From: Amorphophallus konjac
Lineage: Eukaryota; Streptophyta; Magnoliopsida; Alismatales; Araceae
Assembly: GCA_022559845.1 (NCBI GenBank)
Contig: CM040127.1
Coordinates: 33,008,708-33,072,707 of the forward strand
Direction: 5' to 3'
DNA: 64,000 nucleotides
The notes under the pieces are model-generated. The model did not search any database. It was not told the origin of the DNA and saw only the letters and a list, made by a program, of their open reading frames with translations. Shown here in pieces: positions 46,170 to 57,113 of this stretch (position 1 is its first letter; each line of letters begins with the position of its first letter). The position numbers and the translations under genes are program-made.

Positions 46170-46350
46170 CGTCGATATTCTCGCCATAAGATCTTCCCTC
46201 CGGTAGCGGGCTAGTGGGCGACATGCACAACTACGTGCTGACACTCAAGTAATAGCGTTGGCACCTCACTCGGCTCCTCGGCTCACTTCGGTTGCAAAGA
46301 CTTTATCCTTAGACGCATGTCTCAGTAGCACAAAATGAGGGTTTCGCTCA
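46170..46350 (+). repeat. element A LTR stump and deletion junction
   Basis: 46170-46219 still matches the 3' LTR of A (TCGTCGA..., GATCTTCCCTCCGG, GTGGGCGACA). From 46220 the similarity stops abruptly, which indicates deletion of the remaining LTR and adjoining leader. Confidence 0.5.
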
Positions 46351-48809
46351 TTATAGGACTTGACCAGTAAGATTCAACACCCCCTTAATGGCGTAGAAGC
46401 GATGGACCTTCATAAGCGCGTCCTTCCAGACTTGGAGGTATCCCCTCTTGTAGTATGTAGAAGCACCTCCTTTCCCGCTACCCTCTGCCAAGGGTTTGCT
46501 ACCTCCTGGCAAGGCCTCCTTTTGGAAGCAGGGACATTTGGGGGATTTCTCCCCCGAAGAAGAGTCAGCACTCTGCTGAGACATTGTTCAAGGAAGACAG
46601 ACTCAAAGGTGCGAGGAGAAATGTGTGCTCAAGGGTTCCCCGAGGGACTCCTATTATAGTGGAAATGACTTCTCCAGAAGGTCACGGGAGTTACTCCCCA
46701 TTATCAAGTCCCTGAAGACGAGGTAAAGATCTCTAGAATCGCGCCAGCCACCACCTACTACTTTCCAAGAAGATCCAACCGACTTTCCACATTTCCAAAG
46801 GAGACCCAACGTCAAAAAGTTGTTCAAATCTCCATCGAGGATACACCAACAAGAAGAGAATTAGGTAGTCAAGCCTATCGCCAAGAGGATGGGAAGGAAA
46901 CAAAACTTCCCTACTTTGGAAACATGTGAAATTACCAAAAGACTACCTGTTTTTGGGCGTGCTCGGAGAGGTTACAAAAGAAAAAGAAAAGACAGAGATA
47001 AAGGACTTCAGGCAGTTGGTGCACTCCCCTCGACAATGTCCTTCTTAATAACATTGTGCTCGGCGGAGGCACCTTGCTCGGTGACGAGCTCTATGGGAAT
47101 GGCTCCAGACGGTGGGGGGCTGTCTGCCAGGGTGATTAGCTCTTGGCTCCCCTCTGGCGGACCCCATGTCTGCTCGGTCTCTACATTCTGAGCCGCCTCC
47201 CATCGGTCATCTTTGATCTCGTACGGGGAGGAAGGAGGCTGCAAATCAAGCACCGGGGCACTGGTGGAGTCAGCAACGACCTTTAAGGCTTCTGCCCATC
47301 CATCTCTAAAGCCAGCATCCTTAGCTGGCCACTAGATGGAGATGACCTGATGGCGTAGCGCCTCCCCGTATTTGAAGGACTCCTTGAAGCGCTTAATCAC
47401 CTCCTACGCCACCGACGCCACCTCCGCCTTGGCCACTACCAAGGCAGTCTCCAACTCCGCCACCCTCACCTTAGCCGCCTTCGCCCATGCCCTCATTTGC
47501 TGCCAGGCAACCTTAGACGTCCTCAGTTGCACCCTAAAGGCATCCCGATCCCGCTCGGCCTCCGACAAGGAACCCCCCTAAGACTCCAGGAGGGCTTGGA
47601 TGCCAGCGTGTTCTCCCTCTAGCACCTAGAGTTAGGACATCAGGACCTCTTGCATCTGGCAAAGGACCAATTGTTTCTCGGCCTTCCGAAAGTGGACACC
47701 CCATAGGCCAAACACCCGTCCCATCGATGATAGGTTCTTCACCCCGAGTCACATCATGCTCTTGCCGACACTGGGGGAAAGGCTCACCAAAATATCTCTC
47801 GGTGTTAATGCCTACTTCATTAGATCAAACGCTAGGGGAAAGGGGCCCAGGACCCCTAGATCCTCCTCTGGTGGAGGAGAGCTAATAGGGATGGTGGGCT
47901 GTGACACATCGGCCTCCTGACTCGGTGCCGATGCGGGAGCTGACGGCCCGGCATCTGAGGTCAGTGGCGGTGAAGGTGATGTCATAGGCCTCGACGGCTC
48001 AGCTGTAGTTGACGTCACAGCCTTCCTATTTTTCTTCTCTTGGCGACGTTGGCGATCCAACGCCGTCACAGCCTCTAGATTTATTCCCTTGCGCTTGTCC
48101 CACACCATGGCGGAAGACTCGCTCGGGATGCTCTAGGAGAGACTTAGAGGGCTGATGCCCGCCTGAGGAGTGGCACCCGATGTATCCGTCCCAATGCTAG
48201 GGACGAGGATGGGCGTCGGGGGTGACAATGGCAATGGATGGTGTGACGCCCCCTCCCTCGCTTCCACTCGCAGGGGGTGATAGGTGAGATGCGTCAGCTC
48301 GAATGCAACTGCCGGTGAGGTGGACTAGAGGGAGGTGACCTTCACTTGGGCCACCACGAGCGAGGAGATGTGGTCGCGTGGTCGTTGAACGGATGACCAC
48401 AGCACGATAGTCTTGAACTTTAGCTCCAGCTCCACCCTTTGAGCACTCAGAGGAGGTTCCAAAGTCCCTACAAGCGACAAAAATAAGGTTAGACCCCAGA
48501 CTAAAGAAGATAGTGTCAATAGCAAAGGTCCTAGCATGTGGTAGCTGTGAGGGGTTTAACCCCCAGGCATCTGATGAACGTAGGGGTCAACTTCAGGTCT
48601 GCGTCATGAAGGGGGTGGCGAAGAATCACCTCGATCGCTGCTACCTCCTCCTTAGTCGGGGTCGGTAGTGTGTCGGCCGTGTGAATCTGGCGAAGAGTGG
48701 TAAAACCCTAATCACTAGCTCACCTAGTATCAGCGACCTTGGTTAGAAAAACAAAGCGCTCTGACCAACGCTTGATGTTGGAGACTGCGGGGGAGAAGAA
48801 GATGAAGGC
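46351..48809 (-). pseudogene. C-terminal parts of the antisense ORF of element A
   Basis: Minus-strand fragments continue the ORF that begins at 61681. Next to solo LTR E (48809 down) is AFIFFSPAVSNIKRWSERFV. Then RQIHTADTLPTPTKEEVAAI continues through DADLKLTPTFIRCLGVKPLT (48710-48545). Then a Pro/Ser-rich block with KKNRKAVTSTTAEPSRP (48108-47812) and helical remnants down to about 46351. The layout matches the plant 'putative gypsy type transposon' protein family found antisense in Tat-group elements. Multiple stops and frame changes show decay. Confidence 0.5.
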
Positions 48810-51356
48810 TGTAATATCTCGGACCTTTCGTATCCTTATTTTCAGGTTCCAGATCTGCTTTCTCAGAGTGTCTAGCTCCGTTGTGTCCAAAATTTCGTTT
48901 CGGACATCTTTCGTGTTCGGATCGGCGCGATCCGGGGTTGTTTCGGAGGCCCGGAGTGCGTCCGCGGCTTTTCCGCGCGTGTTTTTCGATTTCCGGTGTG
49001 TGTTTCGACAATTCCTACGGAACCTCGTTGCGGGTGAACCGGGTCGTTCACCTAGGCGAGAGTGGTACCGTTGCGATCGGTGCGTTCCGAGGATCCTGGA
49101 AATATAATTTTTAATTTTGGGGTATTTTCTAGAATTTCTAGATTTTCTATAAATATCTCTCATTTTTCTCTCTCTCCCCACCCTTCTCTTTCTTCTTCTT
49201 CTTCTTCCTCCCACCGTGAGCCCCCCCTCTTCCTCTCTCTCTCCCATTTCGACGCGGCGGGCCTCTCTCCGGCTGCAGACGGCGGCGGGGCGACGGCGCG
49301 GTGACGTGGGCGGCGGCGAGGCGAGCTCATGGGCGTGCGGTGTTCGTGTGAAGCGTGAAGGAGCGGGGTTTCTAAAAGTGTTCTTCGTGGTTTGAGCTCG
49401 ATTCGGCGAAGCTTTCACTCCATTGAGGTAGGGGGATGAATCCCTATGTTCATCCCGTCATCCCCCACGATTTGTAGGCCGAATGAGAGCCGAGAGGGGT
49501 ATTTTTGAGCGGGTTAGGGCAAAATCATGCTTTGGGGAGAGTTCACCCGATCTATGGATTGGAGTCTCGATTCGGCGTTTTGATGGCCTAGAATCATGCT
49601 AGGGGTCTTCCCCTTTGATTTCCCCCTCTCCTATGGAGGCATGGGGACGTGGTTGAAATTTTTGGGCGTTTCACGCCGTTTCGCCGTCGGGTCGGTGTGA
49701 CGGTCCTTCCAGTGACCATCACACCATGTGACGCGCCCAGATGGGTGCGTTACAGCCCTGTTTTAGCCAACTGGGGGTCTGTGGGCTGTGACGGTCCCAC
49801 GATAGAGTGCTAGGGCGCTGTGACGCGCCTGGGTTGGACCGTCAGGGACGATCTGACCGTTGGCATGACCGTTGGTTTTGACCGTTGGGGGTCAAGGCCT
49901 GTGACGCACCAGGACTGGCGCGTCACAGCCTTGTGACGCCCCTGTGTGGGTGCGTCAGAGCAGACGCATTCCCACACTGTAACGCACTAGAGTTGGTCCG
50001 TTACAGTCTGTGACGCACCGAGTGGCACGCGTCACAGTTTGTTCCTTCGTGCCTTGTGATGCACCAGGCTGAGTGCGTCAGGCCTGTGACGCACCAGGGT
50101 AGGCTCGTCACAGTCATTTTTGCACTGAGGGTCTGACGCCTCTGTGTTGGGCCGTCAGATGGCTGTGATGTTCCAGCCTTAGACCGTCAGAGCCTGTGGC
50201 GCATCTAGAGTAGACCGCCAGGCTCAGGGCTGCACCGGGTGGTTCACAGTCTCGTTTCTTTTCCAACCGTGGTCGCCGTGCGACGGTGCTGGTACGTGGG
50301 ACGGTCCCCGTACGTCGTCGGATGCAGACGTTGTTTTCCGTTGACTTGTGAGTCTACTCCTTCAGTGACCCTCCACTAGTCGTAGCCTGCCTGCACGCGA
50401 GTGGACCCACCAGGGAGTGGTGGAGAGGCTACCCTGAGGACGGTTTTTAGACTGGTTTCCGTCGGGCCCCTCGTCGGTAGCCAGAGTCCGGCTCCAGGGG
50501 AAAACCAATAGAGGCCAGACCTAGGACGTATGGTCTGTGTGTGCACACGTGGTTCGGGGCAGTTGGACCCACGCCGACAGGCGTGACCCAAACTAGTCAC
50601 TTGTTTGTGGTTACTTGTTCAGTGTCCGTGCCTCTGGTAGGCGCTACCACGTTAGGCAGTTCACCTTCGGTGCGGTGAAAGTCGTCAGGGGACGCAACCG
50701 GCCTTACTTCTAGTGGGAGGTACTCATGTCGAGTCGGGAGTGACAGACTATCAGTCGTTGCGCCTTCGACCTTCGGGTTTTTGTCGTGTTGGCCGTGGTG
50801 TTCCGGTCGTTTCACCGTGGCACGCGTGTCGGTTTTCGTGCCGTGAGATCGGTGTTTTGTAGATGGCAGGGCTTCCCTTTCCGAGGTACTCACTTACTGC
50901 TAGTGTAGCGGTTTCTCCGTTTGCGAGGTAGGGTTCGAGTGATCCCTATTGAGTCTTGCTCTAAGACTCATTCCCTGCGTGTTTTCACCGTGTTTCAGGT
51001 GAGGCGCGGCTTCAGGGGAGCGCGTCTGAGGTTCAGCGTGGTTCAGGTGCCCAGCGTTAGTGCCAGAGGTCAGAGCCGGGGTATGTCCCGTGTAGCTGTA
51101 CTTTTCTTTCTCGTCTCTGTACTAGTTGTGGACTACTGCTGTTATTCTATTATTATCTTGTGGACCATGTATCATGTAAAATGTTAATTTATTTCCTGCT
51201 TAATTATATAAACTGCTTAATTTCTGTAATTATTTGTGATACTTGTGTAGTCTCCACACCATCCTTTTAACCCTTCCGAGTCTTCGGGCTCGTGGGTGGC
51301 GGTGCGAGTCTCGGTTTATCGGGCCTTCCCGGTAATTGGATTCTCGGATCGTTACA
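48810..51356 (+). mobile_element. solo LTR E, Tekay/Del-like, opposite orientation to D
   Basis: 2547 bp with a perfect 5-bp TSD AAGGC (48805-48809 and 51357-51361). It starts TGTAATATCTCGG and ends GGATCGTTACA, with a + strand TATA box (TATAAATA, 49148-49155). It is the reverse-complement relative of D, with the same length and order of blocks, but visibly diverged. A palindrome array lies at about 49695-50222. It interrupts the antisense ORF of element A. Confidence 0.88.
49695..50222. repeat. palindrome array in solo LTR E
   Basis: Units such as TGTGACGCAC-CAGGACTG-GCGCGTCACA (about 49902) and TGTAACGCAC-TAGAGTTG-GTCCGTTACA (about 49978). More mismatches between arms than in C, as expected for an older copy. 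Confidence 0.75.
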
Positions 51357-51758
51357 AAGGCCCTCTTATTCTAACCACAGAAGTAGTAAGCAGAGACGTC
51401 TGAACTAAGATAGCGATGAGCGCCGAAGAATTAGTGGAAGAGCCAGAGAGTAGGAGTGACACCTACTTGGCGATAGATAAAAGCAAAAGCGCAAAGGATG
51501 CGCCAGGAGTTGGGCGACAACTACCCTAGGTTTAGGCCATAGAAGTGGAGGACCGACTCGAAGAAAGTGGGGACCGGGATGCGGAAGCCAGCCCTAAAGG
51601 CCTCCAGAGAAATGCTGACCCCCCTTGGGGAAGAAACCCTCTAAGAAATCGTCATTGGTGGGGAAGACGATGTCAATGTCTATCGGGATTTGAAAGGCCT
51701 CCCTAAGGATATAGATTACCCAGTATGTGACATTAAAGTAGGGAGGACAGGGACCAGG
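51357..51758 (-). pseudogene. N-terminal middle segment of the antisense ORF of element A
   Basis: The minus strand between insertions E and B encodes, in shifting frames, WVIYILREAFQIP, FPTNDDFLEGF, FRIPVPTFFESVLHFYGLNL and SPNSWRILCAFAFIYRQVGV. The order (a hydrophobic GLRIP-like segment, then F..VLxxFGLxxxQLxPNxWR) is typical of the plant 'putative gypsy type transposon' domain. It is broken by stops and frameshifts. Confidence 0.6.
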
Positions 51759-54356
51759 TGTGGCTCCCCCTTCCCGCGATCCCGTATCGTGTCCGGGGAC
51801 GTCACATCGGATGTACGGAAGTGTTGTGGGCCGAATATTTACAAGGCACTAAAGGCCAAACCATCACATATTCCAAAAGAAATATAACCATACCATTTCC
51901 ATAAGATAAAACACTCATAATTTACATCGTATACAGAGTATTACATATCTCTATCCAAAAGTCATATTTACATTCATTATTCAAAGGGAAACTAAATCTA
52001 TTTATTCTACGCGGCGGAATCCAAACTAAACTCGGGATCAACCTTCGACCTACCGCCCGTCGGAGTCAAAACGCACACTGGTCAATTTTCTGAAATGGTT
52101 AGGCAACGAAAGTGAGTCCAAAGACTCAGTAGGCATTAAAACCAATCACATGCTTATCATATACTAAACTGTGCAAATCCATGATATATATAAAGCTAAT
52201 CACAATTTCACTGAATTGTACATATATTATGAATGCGAAGGAAATATAAAGAGTAAAGTAGTTTTCAGGTTTATAAACAGATGCATATAACAAATCTTAT
52301 CTGACTTATATATATATGGCATAATACATATCTTAGCTAAATCAGAGCTTATATAGATGAACTTATTTTCAGATCATATCAAAGTCATATATCAAATCTG
52401 AACTTCATATTATTTGGCAGCATATATTGGACAGACATCCCGTCACTAAAAGCAGTAGCAAACACATACCTAGGCATCCATACGTCGACATAAAGACAAA
52501 AGGTCTAAACGCTGGAGCCTGTCGGCCTTGATCAACCACGCAGGATCGGGAGTTAATACTCCACCATTCCCCAGATAATTTTCTTATTCTGGGTTCCGGA
52601 TTTTTCAGAAGTCCGTTTGTCCTCGGAAATGGGCCTAATCCCGTAGCGGAAGCTAACTACGGTTTGTCGCCCCACACCTCCTTAAAGTGACACAGTCCAT
52701 ATGCTTAACCAAATTTTTATTCTTATTATGATGCTTATTACATAATCGTCTCAATACTTAAAACTTGTCATTGAACTTTACAAAATAACTAGATCGTATT
52801 TTAATATTATTAACTAAATATATATAGCATTCGAAGAGATTAGAGTAGAGTGAGAGAGTAGAGAGAGAAAGTAGAGAGAGAAAGTAGATGGAGAAAGTAG
52901 AAAGAGATTAGAGAGAAATTAGAGAGAGATTAGAGAGAAAATAATATTTTTACAGAATGGTAACTAAATAAATAACTGATTCTAAACATAGGTCATTGGG
53001 TTAAACATATCAATGACTTAAATTACATTTCAAACAAAATCAAATCAAAGAAATGTAATTAACAAATAACATGCACTCGGTTTATCGTGCCTACCTTTAG
53101 GGTGGTCTTCCGAATTAAACTTAGTATCTCACTCGAGCTCCCGTAAAAGTCCTTGCGTAGGAAAAGATAATTGTCCAATCCCAGATGCGTATAAAAGGGC
53201 GAAATTGTCCAAATAGGTTTCAAATCCTTCGTCCAAGTGTTTATTAATTATTTATATTATTCTAATACTGTATTATCTTCTCCATTTTTTAATAAGAGAA
53301 TGGTAGTGAGAGAGAAATTTAGAGAGAGAAAGTGGAGAGAGAAAGTAGAGAGAGTAGAGAGAGAAAGTGGAGAGAGTAGAGAGAAGTAGAGAGAGAAATT
53401 AGAGAGAAAATGGAGAGAGTAGAGAGAGAAAACTAGAGAGAGATAGTAGAGAGAGAAAATAGAGAGAGAAAGAGTAGAGAGAGAAAGTAGATAAAGATGA
53501 GAGATAAGGTAAAGAGATATAGTGGAGAGAGAAAGTGGAGAGAGAAAGTGGAGAGAGTAGAAAGAGTATAAAGAAAAATAGAGAGAGAAAGGAAGATTAA
53601 AAAAATAGTGAGAGAGAGGGAGAGGTGGGAGAAAGAGAGAGAGAGAGTTGGGAGAGGAGAAATGAGAAAAAAAATAAAAATATAAGAGAGAGGGGGGGTG
53701 AGGGAACGTATATGTGTGTGTGAGAGAGAGAGAGAGGATGAGAAAGGGAGATGGGGGGAGGAGTGTGGGATGCGTGAGAGAAAGAGGGGGGAGAGGGTGT
53801 ATTTATAGGGAGGGGGAAGATGTGGATAAGAAGAAGAAGAGGATTAGGGAGGAGGGTGGGGACACGTGGGGAGGGAAGATGAGATATTTTAGGGAGGAAG
53901 ATAAGAAGGGAGGGGGGGTGGATAAGGTTGAAGGGGGGTGGGGGGGAAAAAGAAGAAACGCGGGTTTTTTTTTTTTAAACTATCGTATAAGAAGGGAGGG
54001 AGGTAATAGAAGTGAGGGATTTTTTTATAAAAGCCCTTGAAAATTTAACAAGAACATAATTTTAAGCAATTAGTTCATTTTATCTTATTTTTAGTCTACC
54101 AAACGTCAGAATTTGAAAATATGTTTAATATGAAACTTGTAGATTTTTGAATTCTCTTTCCAATGGACCTAAGGTTGACCCTATTATGACATTCTTATGA
54201 AAAGTTACATATTATTAAAGTGAGATATCTATTTAATTTATTTAATAAAGTTCGTTAAACTAATCTGTTCAAGGTATTGGGCTTTAATTAAGAGAACCTA
54301 AAATTTATATGGACTCTAAATATAACTTTAAGCTTTGGACAGATTCGGGTGTTACA
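51759..54356 (-). repeat. 3' LTR of chromovirus B
   Basis: 2598 bp, TGTGGC...TGTTACA in + orientation. It contains two purine fields of AGAGAGAAAGT-type words (52840-52945 and 53297-53800). It differs from the 5' LTR by scattered substitutions and by about 75 extra bp in the second purine field. Open frames over the purine fields are spurious. Confidence 0.92.
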
Positions 54357-54392
54357 AATCTCTCCCCCTTAAACAAATTTCGTCCTCGAAAT

Positions 54393-55202
54393 TTAAAAAT
54401 TTACTAAATACGTACCGAATAGTTGTGGATATCTCTTCCTCATTTCATCTTCCATCTCCCAAGTAACTTCTTCTGTTGAGGTACTTTTCCACAATACCTT
54501 CACCAATGGAATTGTCTTCGTTCTCAGTACTTGTTCCTTCCGATCGAGAATGCGAACTGGCTTTTCCTCATATGTAAGATCCGGCTGAATTTCCAACTGT
54601 TCATGATCTATAACGTGTGATGAGTCTGGCATGTATTTTCTTAACATGGACACATGGAATACATCATGAACTCCTGTCAATGATGGTGGTAAAGTCAGTT
54701 GATATGCCACCTCTCCAATCCTTCTTAAGATTTCAAATGGTCCAACATACCTTGGACTGAGTTTACCTTTCTTGTCAAATCTCATTACTCTCCTAGTAGG
54801 TGAAACTTTCAGAAATACGTGATCCCCGACAGCAAATTGTAGATCTCTCCTTCTTTGATCAGCATAGCTTTTCTGCCTACTCTGAGCTGTAAGTAATCTT
54901 TTTCTAATCAACTCAACCTTTTCTACACAATCCTGTACAATCTGTGGCCCAATCAATCTCCGCTCACCAACCTCATCCCAACAAATAGGTGACCTACACG
55001 GTCTACCATATAATGCTTCATATGGTGCCATTCCTATGCTTGCATGATGGCTGTTGTTATATGCAAACTCAATTAACTGCAAATGTTCATCCCAACTGCC
55101 TTTCCAGTCTAAACTGCACGCCCTCAACATATCTTCTAGTGTTTGAATGGTTCTTTCTGATTGTCCATCTGTTTGAGGGTGAAAAGCTGAGCTAAATTTC
55201 AA
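54393..55202 (-). pseudogene. chromovirus B integrase core and chromodomain
   Basis: Open for 269 codons. Integrase core: FSSAFHPQTDGQSERTIQTL, EFAYNNSHHASIGMAPYEAL and YGRPCRSPICWDEVGERRL, typical of the Tekay/Del lineage. Then the GPFEILRRIG module, and a C-terminal chromodomain-like stretch (VRILDRKEQVLRTKTIPLVK, VLWKSTSTEEVTWE, MRKRYPQLF). It is separated from the upstream integrase part by a TAG stop at 55233-55235, and ends just before the polypurine tract and 3' LTR. Confidence 0.9.
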
Positions 55203-55232
55203 TTGTGTACCAAGCGCTTGTTGTAAACTCCT

Positions 55233-55619
55233 CTAAAATTTTGCTGTAAACCTTGCATCCCTATCTGAAATAATAGACACAGATATACCATGAAGTCTCA
55301 CAATCTCTCTGATATATAAATGGGCTAAATCCTCTAATGATTGTGTTTTTGTAATTGCCAGAAAATGGGCTGACTTAGTAAGCCTATCAACAATTACCCA
55401 AATGGAATCATGTTTTCTCCTAGTCATTGGTAATCCCATCACAAAATCCATAGTGATATGCTCCAATTTCCACTGTGGTATTTCCATCAATTGTAATGGT
55501 CCCGCTGGCCTTTGATGCTCCGCCTTTACTTGTTGACAAGTAAGACATTTGCTGACAAAGTCTGCTATATCATTTTTCATACCAATCCACCAAAATTGTC
55601 TTCTCATGTTTTTGTACAT
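55233..55619 (-). pseudogene. chromovirus B integrase N-terminal part
   Basis: Encodes the zinc-finger end (FVSKCLTCQQVKAEHQ) and the first part of the integrase core (HITMDFVMGLP, WVIVDRLTKSAHFLA, IVRLHGISVSIISDRDARFT). Bounded upstream by the TAA stop at 55647-55649 and closed by the TAG at 55233-55235, where relatives have a Trp codon. Confidence 0.9.
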
Positions 55620-55646
55620 TTTTGTACTACCTGGGTGAATGGAATA

Positions 55647-56099
55647 TTATGATTTATGTGCCTCATTTAATAGGTCTTTCTTTATTTCTTCATTCTGAGG
55701 TACACACAATCTTCCCTGAAATCTGATTGCCCCGTCTACACTTTGAGTAAATCTCGGTGTGCCAATCAATTTTTGTAATTGCTGATCGTTCGGTTGTGCT
55801 TGCACAATTCGCTCAACCATTGTAGACTGAATAGTTAGTTGGGCCAGAAATGAGTTTCTCCCTTTGCATATCGGAGAATATTCCACTACATCAGATGTCA
55901 TTCTCCAAGTTTGGCGCAACTGGATTGTCATTAGCCTCTTCCTGCTGAGTGCATCTGCTACCACATTTACTTTTCCTGGGTGATAATTCAAGGTGAAATC
56001 ATAATCCTTCAAAAATTCAATCCACCGTCTTTGCCTTAAATTTAATTCTTTCTGAGAGAAAATATATCTTAAACTCTGATGGTCTGTAAATACTTCAAA
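55647..56099 (-). pseudogene. chromovirus B RNase H C-terminal part and linker
   Basis: After the stop at 56100-56102 the same frame continues: [39 protein letters not shown] and SRKR (RNase H). It then runs into the connection segment leading to the integrase zinc finger, with its first His in NEAHKS before the TAA stop at 55647-55649. Confidence 0.85.
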
Positions 56100-57113
56100 C
56101 TACTCACCATACAAATAATGTCGCCAAATTTTTAGAGCATGTACCACCGCTGCGAACTCCAAATCATGTGTTGGATAATTCACCTCATGATTCTTTAATT
56201 GTCTGGATGCATAAGCTACTACTTTGCCATTCTGCATCAGGACACATCCTAGTCCTTTTCTAGAGGCATCTGTATATATCACAAATTCTCCTGACCCACA
56301 AGGTAAAGTAAGCACTGGGGCTGTTGTTAACCTTGTTTTTAATTCCTGAAAACTCATTTCACATTTATCTGACCATTCAAAAGGAACTCCTTTCCTAGTC
56401 AATTTGGTCATAGGAGCTGCAATAGAAGAAAACCCTTCAATAAACCTGCGACAGTAACCCGCAAGACCCAAAAAGCTCCTAATCTCACTGACATTCTTCG
56501 GTCTTTCCCAACGCAAAACTGCATCAACCTTAGCTGGATCAACAGACACTCCATCACCAGAAATGATATGCCCTAAGAATTGAACCTTATCCAACCAGAA
56601 TTCACATTTACTGAATTTCGCATAGAGTTGATGTTTCCTTAAAGTTTCCAACACAATTCTCAAATGTTCTTGATGAGTTTCAATATTAGGAGAATAGATC
56701 AACACATCATCAATAAACACCACTACAAATGTATCCAGATATGGTTGAAAAACTCTGTTCATCAAATCCATAAATGCTGCTGGTGCATTAGTTAACCCAA
56801 ATGGCATAACCAAAAATTCATAATGCCCATATCGTGTTCTGAAAGCAATTTTTGAAATATATTCTTCCCTTATCCTTAATTGGTGGTATCCAGATCTAAG
56901 ATCAATCTTTGAAAATACTGTGGCAGTTCGTAGCTGATCAAATAAATCATCAATCCTTGGCAGAGGGTACTTATTCTTAATGGTCACTTGATTCAATTTC
57001 CTATAGTCAATACATAATCTAAGTGACCCATCTTTCTTTCTAACAAACAGAACAGGAGCACCCCAAGGGGATACACTTGGTCGAATAAACCCCTTATCTA
57101 GTAGTTCTTGCAA
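56100..57113 (-). pseudogene. chromovirus B reverse transcriptase and RNase H
   Basis: 337 codons, open from the stop at 57114-57116 to the TAG at 56100-56102. RT motifs in order: [60 protein letters not shown], and the catalytic FIDD in [12 protein letters not shown] (F-I/V-DD is normal for gypsy elements). The RNase H opening [20 protein letters not shown] follows. All catalytic Asp residues visible in RT are kept. The fragment has no ATG of its own; it was part of one polyprotein with gag-pro. Confidence 0.95.
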
